Shown here: positions 16,468 to 25,389 of the stretch, one piece after another
How positions within the stretch are numbered: position 1 is the stretch's first letter
Layout of the letters: every line of letters begins with the position of its first letter
Source of the DNA: Bacteroidia bacterium
Lineage (GTDB): Bacteria; Bacteroidota; Bacteroidia; B-17B0; Aurantibacillaceae
Assembly: GCA_022842625.1 (NCBI GenBank)
Contig: JALHPG010000004.1
Span: 1-64,000, forward strand
DNA length: 64,000 nucleotides
Direction of reading: 5' to 3'
Position numbers and translations under genes: made by a program
Notes under the pieces: model-generated
What the model saw: only the letters and a program-made list of their open reading frames with translations
Told to the model about the DNA's origin: nothing
Database searches by the model: none

Positions 16468-19284
16468 ATGCAAAAGAGAATTTTATTTGGGGTTGTAAGC
16501 TTTTTGTTTTTATTAAACGGCGTTTCGCAAATAGACGTTGGCGGTTTTATTAAAGATAGGGCCGTGAAGGCAAAAACCAAAGTAAAGGAAAAAACTACCG
16601 ACAGTTGGGAAAAGAATCAAAAAGAGTATGATGCCAGTAATTTTAATTACGCCATTTCTTTTTTAGACAACAGTGGCCTTTTTGAGGCCGAAGAAAAAGG
16701 AGGGACTTTTACAAGTAATTTATTAAGCGTAGCAAATTTTGCTAATAACAAAGAAATTAGTAAAGAAGATAGGGCCTATACCAATTTAAAAAACGGAGAG
16801 CTTTTGATGGCCGGAAATAAATTTAATTTAGCCGAGCAAAGTTTCAAACAAGCTAAAGACCTTTATGAAAAGGCAGGCAAGGACACCTCGGAAAATTACG
16901 CGCAAACTATTTCTAACTTAGGGTTAGTATATCAATCCGGCGGGCGATATAATAAATCCAAATCTTTTTCTGAGGAAGCTGTTTTACTATGCGAAAAACT
17001 GGAAAACAAAGGAAAGTTGCTTGTTTCGATCAATAACAATGCTGTTTTGAAAAAAGAAACGGGTTATTATACTGAGGCAGAAAGTGATTTAAAAAAAGCC
17101 CTTGAACTGGCAACCGCTCAAAACAACACACTGGCAATTGCCCTTATCAATAATAATTTAGCCATGACCCATTTGGACATGAATAAATTAAAAGATGCCG
17201 AAGCACACATGAACACTAGTATTAACGAAGCAGCGAAAATTTTAAAAGACTATTCAAGTAATTTTATAAAACTGCAGGTTAATTTGGCAAACATTTACCG
17301 CTTTCAAAAAAGATATGAAGAATCAGAAAAACTATATTTAAAGGCGATTGAAATTAAAGAAAAAAAACTTGGCGCACACCCTGACCTGGCCCATTTAAAA
17401 ACAGGATTAGCACAACTTTATATGGAAATGGGTAAAAACGCTGAGGTTGAAAAATTGTTGTTAAGTGCAATAGATATTTACAAACGGAAACTCAGTAATA
17501 ATAATCCTGCTACACTATCTACTCAACAAGAGCTGGCAAACTTTTATCGTTTTACCAACAACTCCACCAAGTCTTTAGACCTCATGCTTAAAGTTGTTGA
17601 GGCTAAAAAAACAATTTTTGGCGAAAGCCACCCAAATTATGTGCAAGCATTAGAAGATCTTGCTTTAGCACAATGGCAAAGTAATAAAACACTTGATGCC
17701 AAATTAAACTATAACACGGTAATTAATAACACCTTAAATTACATTAATACTTTTTTTAATTCTTTAAACGACAACGAAAAAACTTTGTATTGGGAAAAAA
17801 CCAATACGCGCCTTCAACGATTTTACTCTTTTGCTCAAACGAATGCCGCAGATACAAGCCTTACTAAGCAATTGTATAATACAGTAATTAACACTAAAGG
17901 ATTTTTATTAAGCAACTCCTCAAAAATAAGAAACATTATTTTCTCGAGCACCGACGAAGCTTTAAAAACTACTTATAAGCAATGGTTAGAAACGAAAGAG
18001 AATTTAAATCAAGCCTATCAGTTAAGTAAAGAAGAATTGGTTCAAGAAAAGGTAAATGTTGATAGTTTAAAAAGGAGAGCCGATGAATTGGAGCGTGAGT
18101 TGTCTCAAAAAAGCTCGCTGTTTAATGAAAGCAACAATGAGCAAACAGTTACCTACACCACCATACAACAAAAATTAAAAACCGGAGAGGCGGCACTGGA
18201 AATTCTGGAGTTACACGAATATAAAAATGGTTTTACCGGCAACGATAAATATATTGCTTTGTTGTTGACTCAAAACGAATTAAAATTAATTGAGCTTGGT
18301 GAAACAAAAAGCATTAACATCGCCATAGGAGAATTTAGAACCAAAACAATCGATCAAAAGCCTGAAAACGAAGCGTATGAAGCCACTTGGAGGGTGCTTG
18401 ACGAGCAATTGACCGGCATAACGAAGTTGTATCTTTCTTTAGATGGGGCTTACCATCAATTAAGCATTAATGCTCTAAAAGATGGCGCGGGTAAATATTT
18501 GGTGGATAAATACTCTATTCAATTTACAGGAAACACAAAAGACATTATAAGTGTAAAACAAACAGAAAGCGCATCCATAAAACCGACTTCTGCCTTTTTA
18601 ATTGGCAACCCTCTTTATGGAAAAAACGGTGTAGTGGCTCAATTACCCGGCACAGAACTGGAGGTAAAAAATATAACCAAACTATTAACCACCTATAAAG
18701 TAAAAACAACAACCCTTTATGGCGCAAAAGCTACTGAGGCAAAAGTTAAAGAAATTAATTCGCCCAGCATTTTGCACATTGCTACCCATGGCTATTTTTT
18801 AGCGGATCTAAGTCAACTTGAAACAACAAAAGTTTTAGGGGTTGATGTTGCTGCGGCTAAAGAAAATCCTTTGTTACGAAGCGGCGTGCTTTTAGCAAAT
18901 TGCGAAAACGTGTTTGACGAAAACTTCCACCCATCATCAAATAGCGAGAATGGGATTTTAACGGCATATGAGGCAATGAGTTTAAATTTAGAGAAAACAG
19001 ACCTTGTGGTTTTAAGCGCATGTGAAACCGGCTTAGGCAGCGTTAAGCAAGGCGAAGGGGTTTATGGTTTGCAGCGAGCCTTTTTAATTGCAGGAGCAAA
19101 AAGTATTATTATGAGTTTGTGGAGCGTGAGTGATGAGGCTACTATGGAGTTAATGACCTTGTTCTATACCAACTATGCAAAAAGCGGGAACAAGCAACAG
19201 GCTTTTTCTGATGCAATAAAACAACTAAAAATTAAATACAAAGAACCATTTTTTTGGAGCGCGTTTGTAATGTTAAGTAAGTAG
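16468..19284 (+). CDS. Exported TPR-CHAT domain protein
   Basis: A 938-residue protein with a signal peptide (MQKRILFGVVSFLFLLNGVSQ), TPR/TPR_12-type repeats from about 100 to 420, a helical linker, and a C-terminal CHAT domain (about 640-938). CHAT is a caspase/separase-like cysteine peptidase fold: the dyad is His774 in IATHGYF and Cys852 in LSACETGLG, followed by the family signature GEGVYGLQRAFLIAGAKSII and SLWSVSDEAT. Both catalytic residues are present. The TPRs presumably select the substrate or a partner. It stands alone between the divergent TPR gene and the convergent permease, with no CRISPR or toxin genes around. Confidence 0.9.
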   Translation: MQKRILFGVVSFLFLLNGVSQIDVGGFIKDRAVKAKTKVKEKTTDSWEKNQKEYDASNFNYAISFLDNSGLFEAEEKGGTFTSNLLSVANFANNKEISKEDRAYTNLKNGELLMAGNKFNLAEQSFKQAKDLYEKAGKDTSENYAQTISNLGLVYQSGGRYNKSKSFSEEAVLLCEKLENKGKLLVSINNNAVLKKETGYYTEAESDLKKALELATAQNNTLAIALINNNLAMTHLDMNKLKDAEAHMNTSINEAAKILKDYSSNFIKLQVNLANIYRFQKRYEESEKLYLKAIEIKEKKLGAHPDLAHLKTGLAQLYMEMGKNAEVEKLLLSAIDIYKRKLSNNNPATLSTQQELANFYRFTNNSTKSLDLMLKVVEAKKTIFGESHPNYVQALEDLALAQWQSNKTLDAKLNYNTVINNTLNYINTFFNSLNDNEKTLYWEKTNTRLQRFYSFAQTNAADTSLTKQLYNTVINTKGFLLSNSSKIRNIIFSSTDEALKTTYKQWLETKENLNQAYQLSKEELVQEKVNVDSLKRRADELERELSQKSSLFNESNNEQTVTYTTIQQKLKTGEAALEILELHEYKNGFTGNDKYIALLLTQNELKLIELGETKSINIAIGEFRTKTIDQKPENEAYEATWRVLDEQLTGITKLYLSLDGAYHQLSINALKDGAGKYLVDKYSIQFTGNTKDIISVKQTESASIKPTSAFLIGNPLYGKNGVVAQLPGTELEVKNITKLLTTYKVKTTTLYGAKATEAKVKEINSPSILHIATHGYFLADLSQLETTKVLGVDVAAAKENPLLRSGVLLANCENVFDENFHPSSNSENGILTAYEAMSLNLEKTDLVVLSACETGLGSVKQGEGVYGLQRAFLIAGAKSIIMSLWSVSDEATMELMTLFYTNYAKSGNKQQAFSDAIKQLKIKYKEPFFWSAFVMLSK

Positions 19285-19410
19285 ATTTTAATTCTGCCGG
19301 TCTAATCAAATTAGAAATAGTTTGTGAATACATAAAAGGATTTAATTTAACGCGAATCTAATTTGTTTTGAAACAAGAATAGGTGAACCTGCTATTATTA
19401 AATTAATGGT

Positions 19411-20208
19411 TTACTTTTTTATATAAAGATCATATCCGTAACGTATAATCATTAGGAAGACTATCAATAAAAAAATTGTTCTAACAAATTCATTTCCTTT
19501 TTTAAGCGCCATTTTAGTTCCAATTAAACTACCTGTTATGTTGCAAACAGCCATAATTATTGCTAGCTCCAGAAAATAATTCCCTTGCCGTATAAAAACC
19601 ACTAAGGCAGAAATATTTGTCATGCAATTTAATATTTTTGCATAAGCCGATGCGTGTAAAAAATCGTAACCTAGAACAACAACAAAACCTAGAACAAAAA
19701 AACTACCGGTTCCGGGCCCAAAAAAGCCATCATAAAAACCAACTATTAGGCCAATTAATGAGCCATAAATTAGTTGCCTGGTAATGCTTAAACTTTTTGT
19801 TTTAAATGAACCTAAATCTTTTTTAAGAAAAGTATAAGTAGCTATTGCAATAAGCACAATTAAGATTGTTGGTTTTAATGTATTCACATTAACATAGCTC
19901 ATGGCCTTTGCTCCCATATACGAGGCACACCCGGTACAAATAGAAATAATTATCAGTAGACTAACATTAAATTTAATTCGGCTGGAGTATTGTATTGCCG
20001 AAACACTTGTGCCGGCTAAAGCAGCAATTTTGTTTGTTCCAAAAAGTGTTGGTAAAGGAGTGCCGGGTAAAGTTATAAGTAGCGCGGGAAGCTGTATCAG
20101 TCCTCCGCCTCCTACAACAGCATCTATAAAGCCTGCTAGAAACGAAAATAATATAATTGAAGCTAATGCTATCCAACCGTAATCAGAAATAACGTAGGCA
20201 AAATCCAT
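19411..20208 (-). CDS. TSUP family permease (TauE/SafE-like)
   Basis: A 265-residue inner-membrane protein with about eight hydrophobic helices and the two internal repeats of the TSUP family, seen as FLAGFIDAVVGGGGLIQLPALL near residue 24 and GFYDGFFGPGTGSFFVLGFV near 158. Members export or import small sulfur-containing anions such as sulfite or sulfoacetate; the substrate cannot be assigned. It is monocistronic, converging with the CHAT gene, with 259 bp of AT-rich DNA upstream in which I see no clear promoter. Confidence 0.85.
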   Translation of the reverse strand: MDFAYVISDYGWIALASIILFSFLAGFIDAVVGGGGLIQLPALLITLPGTPLPTLFGTNKIAALAGTSVSAIQYSSRIKFNVSLLIIISICTGCASYMGAKAMSYVNVNTLKPTILIVLIAIATYTFLKKDLGSFKTKSLSITRQLIYGSLIGLIVGFYDGFFGPGTGSFFVLGFVVVLGYDFLHASAYAKILNCMTNISALVVFIRQGNYFLELAIIMAVCNITGSLIGTKMALKKGNEFVRTIFLLIVFLMIIRYGYDLYIKK

Positions 20209-20467
20209 ACTTAATTTTTTATATTTATTTGTTAGATTTTTACCATGGTTTCGGCAATCGATTTAAAAACAATGTTGTATTTTACATTATAAAATAACTA
20301 AATATTCTCCGCATATTCACAAAGGAAATTAAAATGGTATTTACTTTTGAATTGTATTTAAACTTTTCATTGCCTAACAAACCCTTTAAATTTATTAAAG
20401 ACTCATAAGACTATTGATTTAATAAATGCAACTTAGTTGGATCTGACAAATGTTTTTAAAAAATCGA

Positions 20468-20983
20468 TTAGTAGGCAAGAAGCATTTGATGGTTAGGGTT
20501 TGAATGATTTTCGGATATCTTAAAATTATGACTCCCAACAACTTTAAAACCTGTTTTTTCATAAAAACTTATAGCTCTTTTGTTTTCCGTCCACACAAAA
20601 AGCCACATTCCGCATTGGCCATTCTTTTTTGATAAGGTGCGGTTAAACTCGAAAAGCTCTTGTCCTAATTTTAATCCGTAAAACTCTTTTAACAGATAGA
20701 TCCTTTCTAACTTAGTTACGTTTTTATGAGGAATGTTTTGATGCGGAGAGTTAAAAATTATTTTTGAATAACCAGCAGGAGTATTGTTATAATAAATAAT
20801 ATGAAACTCATTATTGGCATCTGATATCTCTTCTAAAAAAACATCATCCGTAAATTTATGTTCAACATATTTATTAATATCATCAGGGGCAGCACTAGTA
20901 CCATGCGATTCTAAGAACGACACTTTGCCAATTTCTGCCAATAAAGGTGCGTGCTCTTTTTTTGCCTTTATAATTGATATCAT
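20468..20983 (-). CDS. GNAT family N-acetyltransferase
   Basis: A 171-residue acyltransferase of the GNAT fold. The core LERIYLLKEFYGLKLGQELFE (residues about 92-112) is the beta4-alpha3 acetyl-CoA-binding segment, with the R/Q-x-x-G/A loop in the form YGLKLG, and FYEKTGFKVVGSHNF is the usual C-terminal motif. It resembles small-molecule or polyamine acetyltransferases of the RimI/PaiA type, but the acceptor is unknown. It starts 20 bp after the TonB receptor gene on the same strand and is probably cotranscribed. Confidence 0.85.
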   Translation of the reverse strand: MISIIKAKKEHAPLLAEIGKVSFLESHGTSAAPDDINKYVEHKFTDDVFLEEISDANNEFHIIYYNNTPAGYSKIIFNSPHQNIPHKNVTKLERIYLLKEFYGLKLGQELFEFNRTLSKKNGQCGMWLFVWTENKRAISFYEKTGFKVVGSHNFKISENHSNPNHQMLLAY

Positions 20984-21003
20984 TTTTTAGTAGCAGATTA
21001 TTA

Positions 21004-23373
21004 TTAAAACTTTAGAGCTAATTGACCAACATATTGTGTAGGCGCACGTAAATCTCCTGGCCTTGCCTGGTAAGACTGGTTAGTAACATTATTAACGATA
21101 AATGAAACCTTTAGTGTTTTACTTAGGTTAACCGACAATCGAAGATCGTGAACCCAAACACTTTTTTGAAACTCCCCAAAATTTTTATTTAAGCCGGGTA
21201 ATATATAATAGCCATCTATTTCGTCGAAGTTAACGCCGTTTGCGGGCTCGTTATATTCATGCAAAATACTTTGTACAAAGCGCCTGTCAATGTTTTCTGT
21301 TTTACTTTGGAAGCGTGTGCTATACCCGATGGAAATAAATTTGTAATCAAATTGAAGATCGCTTTTTAATAAATGTTTGCTTCTGTATTTTAATGTTTTT
21401 ACTCCGGGCAAACCAAGTGAGTCTCTTACAGAATTGTAATTAGGATTAATTGGGTTCATATATGTATAACCCGAAAACACAGTTACGTTGATCGGACCAA
21501 TCTTACCCGTACCACTTAAAGAAACTTCAAAACCTGAAATTTGTGCCTCACCAATATTTTGAGATTTGAAGCCTGCATATGCTATATCTTGATAAAAAAT
21601 ACCGGTCGATCCACCCGGCTTATAAATGTCAAAAACAAATTCAATCATGTTTTGGTACCTGGTATAAAAACCCGCAACATCTAAAAAGCCTTTAAACCCT
21701 GCGATTTTAAACCCTTGTTTAACACCAATTTCTGCACTATAACCACGCTCGGGTTGTAAATTAGGATTTGGATAAATTTGTAAAACACTTACCGATGTGC
21801 TCACAAATTTTTCGGCAACAGTTGGAAACCTGTATCCCTGCCCTAATGAGGCTCTAAAAAAAGTATATTCAAAAGCGTGGTAATTTAAGCCAATTCTTGC
21901 TACAGGTTGAAAAGGTAATGCCATGGTATTATTTTGTGGCAATAAATAACCTTTTGTTTTTGCTGTATCTAATTTATAAAACTCACCCCTTAAACCAAAC
22001 GACGCAGTTAATTTATCAAAGAATTTTTTATCTGCTTGAATATAACCTGCTATATTTTGCCCACTGTGTTTGCCGTACAAGGAGTCGCCTAACACTTGTT
22101 GTTCCATGTACACAGCGCCGGTAGTTATATTTAAATTATTCGCAAATCGTTTTTGATATTGCAGTTCGCTGTAGTACAATTCTGCATTGCTCGCTTGGTT
22201 TTTGTCATTACGATTGATTGTTTTAAAATAACGGTTGCGCAAACTTAATTTATTGTTTTTCCAAAAGTAAGTAACAAATGGGTCTACATTAAAACGATCA
22301 TTATTATATTTTTGTATGGATCTGTCTTTAGGAATATAAGCAGAATCATAATTTTGCCATAAGAAAAATAAACCTCCGCGTACATTCATCATGTTTGTGT
22401 TTACACCAACGGCAAGCCCCGGCACCTTTTTAAAATTATATTTTAGGTTACAGTTTAATCGCTGTCTTTCTTCGGTTTCAAGCATTCTAAAACCATCATC
22501 ATTAAACATATGAGCTCCAATTACAAAATCTAAACTGCCGATCTTTTGCGCATGCGATAAATTTATTCCTCTTTGAAACTGTGTTGTGCCCTTCCACCAT
22601 TTGTATGTTTTTCGGGGCGCATCATAACTTCCAAAAAACGAAGTAACATTTGTAATAGGCTTATCTTTTGCATAAATGGTGCGTAAATTAATAACGCCAT
22701 TTAATGCACTTGATCCAAATAGGGCAGAGGAAGCGCCTTTAATAACTTCAACCTGCTCTATGTTTTCTAAGGGTAAATAATTCCATTTAATATCTCCCGC
22801 ATCAGCACTTATCATTGGCATTTCATCAACCAACATTAACACGCGGCTACCTGCTCCATAACTAAAGCCGCTTCCGCCGCGAATACTTGCTTGCCCATCG
22901 GCCACTGTAACACCCGGCACCTGATTAATAATTACATCGAGGTTTGTTGCGTTTTTATTTTCAATAAGCGATGGTTTAATAATATCCATACTTACAGTAA
23001 CCTCACTTAATTTTTGTTCAAATTTTCCGGCACTAATAACCACTTCATCCAGTGCAGTGTTGCCGTCTTCCAACAAAATATTTAGTGTAATTTCTTCGTT
23101 CTCTTTTATTTCTATTGGTGCATTAAATATTTTATAACCCACCATGTTACATTGTAAGTTGTATTTGCCGGGCAATAATTTTAATTCAAAAAAGCCTTGT
23201 AGGTTAGTTGCTATGGCATTTTTAGTATTTACACTTACAATTGCACCAATTAAAGTATCGCTTGTTTTTGTATCAACCACATAACCTTTTACAAAACCAA
23301 AATTTGTTTGCGATCTTAAAATACTACAAAATAAAGCAAGAACTACTATGAGTTTAGTTGTAGATTTGTTCAT
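21004..23373 (-). CDS. TonB-dependent outer-membrane receptor
   Basis: A 789-residue receptor. After the signal peptide (ending LRSQ) comes a carboxypeptidase-regulatory-like domain (about 25-110), the plug (about 120-230, with NQVPGVTVADGQASIRGGSGF, LMLVDEMPM, and EVIKGASSALFGSSALNGVINL), and a beta barrel ending LALKF with the aromatic terminus needed for assembly. GYRFPTVAEKF and NPNLQPERGYSAEIG are typical of cobalamin or siderophore-type receptors. It imports a scarce nutrient using TonB energy; the ligand is unknown. No SusD partner lies nearby. A GNAT gene follows. Confidence 0.93.
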   Translation of the reverse strand: MNKSTTKLIVVLALFCSILRSQTNFGFVKGYVVDTKTSDTLIGAIVSVNTKNAIATNLQGFFELKLLPGKYNLQCNMVGYKIFNAPIEIKENEEITLNILLEDGNTALDEVVISAGKFEQKLSEVTVSMDIIKPSLIENKNATNLDVIINQVPGVTVADGQASIRGGSGFSYGAGSRVLMLVDEMPMISADAGDIKWNYLPLENIEQVEVIKGASSALFGSSALNGVINLRTIYAKDKPITNVTSFFGSYDAPRKTYKWWKGTTQFQRGINLSHAQKIGSLDFVIGAHMFNDDGFRMLETEERQRLNCNLKYNFKKVPGLAVGVNTNMMNVRGGLFFLWQNYDSAYIPKDRSIQKYNNDRFNVDPFVTYFWKNNKLSLRNRYFKTINRNDKNQASNAELYYSELQYQKRFANNLNITTGAVYMEQQVLGDSLYGKHSGQNIAGYIQADKKFFDKLTASFGLRGEFYKLDTAKTKGYLLPQNNTMALPFQPVARIGLNYHAFEYTFFRASLGQGYRFPTVAEKFVSTSVSVLQIYPNPNLQPERGYSAEIGVKQGFKIAGFKGFLDVAGFYTRYQNMIEFVFDIYKPGGSTGIFYQDIAYAGFKSQNIGEAQISGFEVSLSGTGKIGPINVTVFSGYTYMNPINPNYNSVRDSLGLPGVKTLKYRSKHLLKSDLQFDYKFISIGYSTRFQSKTENIDRRFVQSILHEYNEPANGVNFDEIDGYYILPGLNKNFGEFQKSVWVHDLRLSVNLSKTLKVSFIVNNVTNQSYQARPGDLRAPTQYVGQLALKF

Positions 23374-23442
23374 GTTTAACTAATAATAAGTTTACAATAT
23401 AGTAAATGCTTTTTTTATTTAGAAACAAAATTGAGCCAAAAT

Positions 23443-24552
23443 ATGAATTTAAATGAATTGCCTTATCAGATCGGACTAACCTTAATAGAAGGGATAGGCG
23501 ATGTTAATGCAAAATCATTATTAGCCTATTGTGGCAGTGCAGCGGAGGTATTCAAGCAAAAAGAGGCGCAGCTTTTAAAAATTCCGGGTATTGGTGCCAT
23601 GTGGGCAAAGTCCATCGTAAACAGTAAAGATGTTTTAAATAGAGCTGAGGAAGAAATAAAATTCATAGAAAAATATAATATCACTCCCATATTTTTTACA
23701 GACGAAAATTATCCTACTCGTTTAAAGTATTGTAGCGATAGTCCTGTTTTAATGTATTATAAAGGAAATGCAGATCTAAATCACGAAAAAATTATTGCAG
23801 TAGTTGGCACACGTAAACCAAGTGATTACGGCAAAGAAAAAACACAGGAATTTGTTTCAGAATTAAAAGATAGCGGCGCAATTATTATTAGTGGCCTAGC
23901 TTATGGCGTAGATGTTTTAGCACACAAAACGGCCTTCGACAATGGTTTAAGTACCGTTGGCGTTGTTGCACATGGTCTTGATAGAATATACCCGCAATTG
24001 CATGATAAAGTTGCAAAGCGTATGATAGGGCAGGGGGGAATATTAACCGATTTTATGAGCGGCACAAATCCGGACGCAGTTAATTTTCCAAAACGAAACA
24101 GAATTGTTGCAGGCTTGTGTGATGCCTTGGTGGTAATTGAAAGTAAACGCGGAGGCGGAAGTTTAATTACGGCAACTATTGCAAACAGTTATAATAAAGA
24201 TGTATTTGCTTTTCCGGGAAGGGCAGGTGATGTTTTAGCAGAGGGGTGTAATGGTTTAATAAAACAAAACCGTGCAGTCCTAATTGAAAACGCTGCAGAT
24301 TTACTATATGCTATGCAGTGGCAAGACATTGAAAAAAAGCCAAAGGCATCAAAACAAATCCCTTTACTTATAAATTTAAGTGACGACGAAAAAAGGATCA
24401 TTGATGTGTTCTCAGAAAAATCAAGTTTACATATTGACGAAATTTGTCAAACAACAGAATTTACCATCAGTAAAATTTCTGCATTACTTTTACAATTAGA
24501 GTTCTCAAATATTATTAATTCTCGTCCGGGGAAGATGTATGAATTGGCTTAA
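23443..24552 (+). CDS. dprA: DNA-processing protein DprA
   Basis: 369 residues from ATG 23443; a TTG four codons upstream is possible. An N-terminal helix-hairpin-helix/SAM-like region (EGIGDVNAKSLL, KIPGIGAMWAKSI) is followed by the DprA Rossmann domain (about 110-300) with VVGTRKPSDYG, ISGLAYGVD, AHGLDRIYP, FPKRNRIVAGL and ESKRGGGSLIT, and a C-terminal winged-helix domain. DprA loads RecA on incoming single-stranded DNA in natural transformation. It is divergent from the TonB receptor and ends 9 bp from the convergent thioredoxin-like gene. Confidence 0.95.
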   Translation: MNLNELPYQIGLTLIEGIGDVNAKSLLAYCGSAAEVFKQKEAQLLKIPGIGAMWAKSIVNSKDVLNRAEEEIKFIEKYNITPIFFTDENYPTRLKYCSDSPVLMYYKGNADLNHEKIIAVVGTRKPSDYGKEKTQEFVSELKDSGAIIISGLAYGVDVLAHKTAFDNGLSTVGVVAHGLDRIYPQLHDKVAKRMIGQGGILTDFMSGTNPDAVNFPKRNRIVAGLCDALVVIESKRGGGSLITATIANSYNKDVFAFPGRAGDVLAEGCNGLIKQNRAVLIENAADLLYAMQWQDIEKKPKASKQIPLLINLSDDEKRIIDVFSEKSSLHIDEICQTTEFTISKISALLLQLEFSNIINSRPGKMYELA

Positions 24553-24561
24553 ATTTGTGTT

Positions 24562-25152
24562 TTAGCAAAGGCGCTTTTCAATAAGCACTAAAAGTTCTTT
24601 TTGCAGACTTAATGTTTTATCTGCATTGTACCATTTATGAATTACCTCTCCTTTTTCTGCTAGGGTTGCGTTTTTTGCTTTAAGTTCAAGCATTAATTCT
24701 TGCACCGCTGCCGGCCTGGGGCCCCAAACAAAAACTTCTTTAAGTGATTTTTTATCTAAGCAAATTAATTTTGGAATTGAGCGCCCCCCATCCGTTAAAT
24801 ACCGATCCATTAATTCTAAATTTTCATCGCGGAGCAATAATTTTAATTCAATTTGTTTACATTCTTTTTCGATGAGATGAATAACCGGGATGTTTTGCGC
24901 AGCGTCTCCGCACCAGCCTTCAGTTAAAATTAAAAAAATAAAATCTGATTTAACTTTTAAAAGAAGCTCTTTTAATTCTGGAATTATAATACCGGTTTTA
25001 TTTAAACGGTGCATTCGAGCTAAATTTAGCTTAGCGTAATTCAAAAAATCGTCTGATTGGTTTTCGCCGGTGGTTTTTCCTTCTGCCATTAAATTGTCTA
25101 ACAATGTCTGGTAATTTTCGTAGGAAATACTTTTAGAAATATAAGGTGTCAT
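24562..25152 (-). CDS. Thioredoxin-like protein with a single-Cys active site
   Basis: 196 residues from ATG 25152 (a TTG at 25197 would add 15 residues). The central thioredoxin-like fold contains LTEGWCGDAAQNIP, where the usual CxxC is reduced to one Cys, then RSIPKLICLDKK with the cis-Pro and VFVWGPRPAAVQ. This is the Thioredoxin_9 pattern of small bacterial proteins. It cannot act as a classical dithiol reductase; monothiol chemistry, or use of bacillithiol made with the BshB1 encoded at 55392, is a guess. It has no signal peptide and so is cytoplasmic. Confidence 0.8.
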   Translation of the reverse strand: MTPYISKSISYENYQTLLDNLMAEGKTTGENQSDDFLNYAKLNLARMHRLNKTGIIIPELKELLLKVKSDFIFLILTEGWCGDAAQNIPVIHLIEKECKQIELKLLLRDENLELMDRYLTDGGRSIPKLICLDKKSLKEVFVWGPRPAAVQELMLELKAKNATLAEKGEVIHKWYNADKTLSLQKELLVLIEKRLC

Positions 25153-25301
25153 AAAAACAGGTTTATTTTTTTTTGCGAAGCTAATTTGTTGGTCCAAATT
25201 TAAGGAGCTTATCTTTGTTCAAAAGCAGATTAACGTTAATATTTCCCAAACAAATTTTTGAATTTATCTTTAAGTTTTTTTTCATTGTTTTTTAGTCTCA
25301 A

Positions 25302-25352
25302 GAAAGTTTAATTATACTATCGAAACGCCCTTCGATGATAATTTAAACTTTC
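25302..25352. repeat. Long inverted repeat downstream of acs
   Basis: GAAAGTTTAATTATACTATCGAA faces TTCGATGATAATTTAAACTTTC across a 6-nt spacer, giving a stem of about 21 bp with a bulge. It lies 37 bp past the acs stop on the minus strand. No T-run follows at once, so it is not a standard intrinsic terminator; it could protect the acs mRNA 3' end. Confidence 0.6.
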
Positions 25353-25389
25353 CTATTGGCGAGTAATAGAAAAAACAAACCCAAAAGTC

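Noticed and set aside
16468-19284. CHAT protein as part of a type III-E CRISPR or gasdermin system
   Set aside because: No repeats, gRAMP or gasdermin-like gene nearby, and the protein appears exported.
20209-20467. A gene or tRNA in the gap before the permease
   Set aside because: No cloverleaf, no open frame with protein-like composition and no promoter match; it looks like plain AT-rich spacer.
25229-25240. ATTAACGTTAAT palindrome as an operator
   Set aside because: A 12-bp AT-rich palindrome, with no second copy and no promoter element placed next to it.
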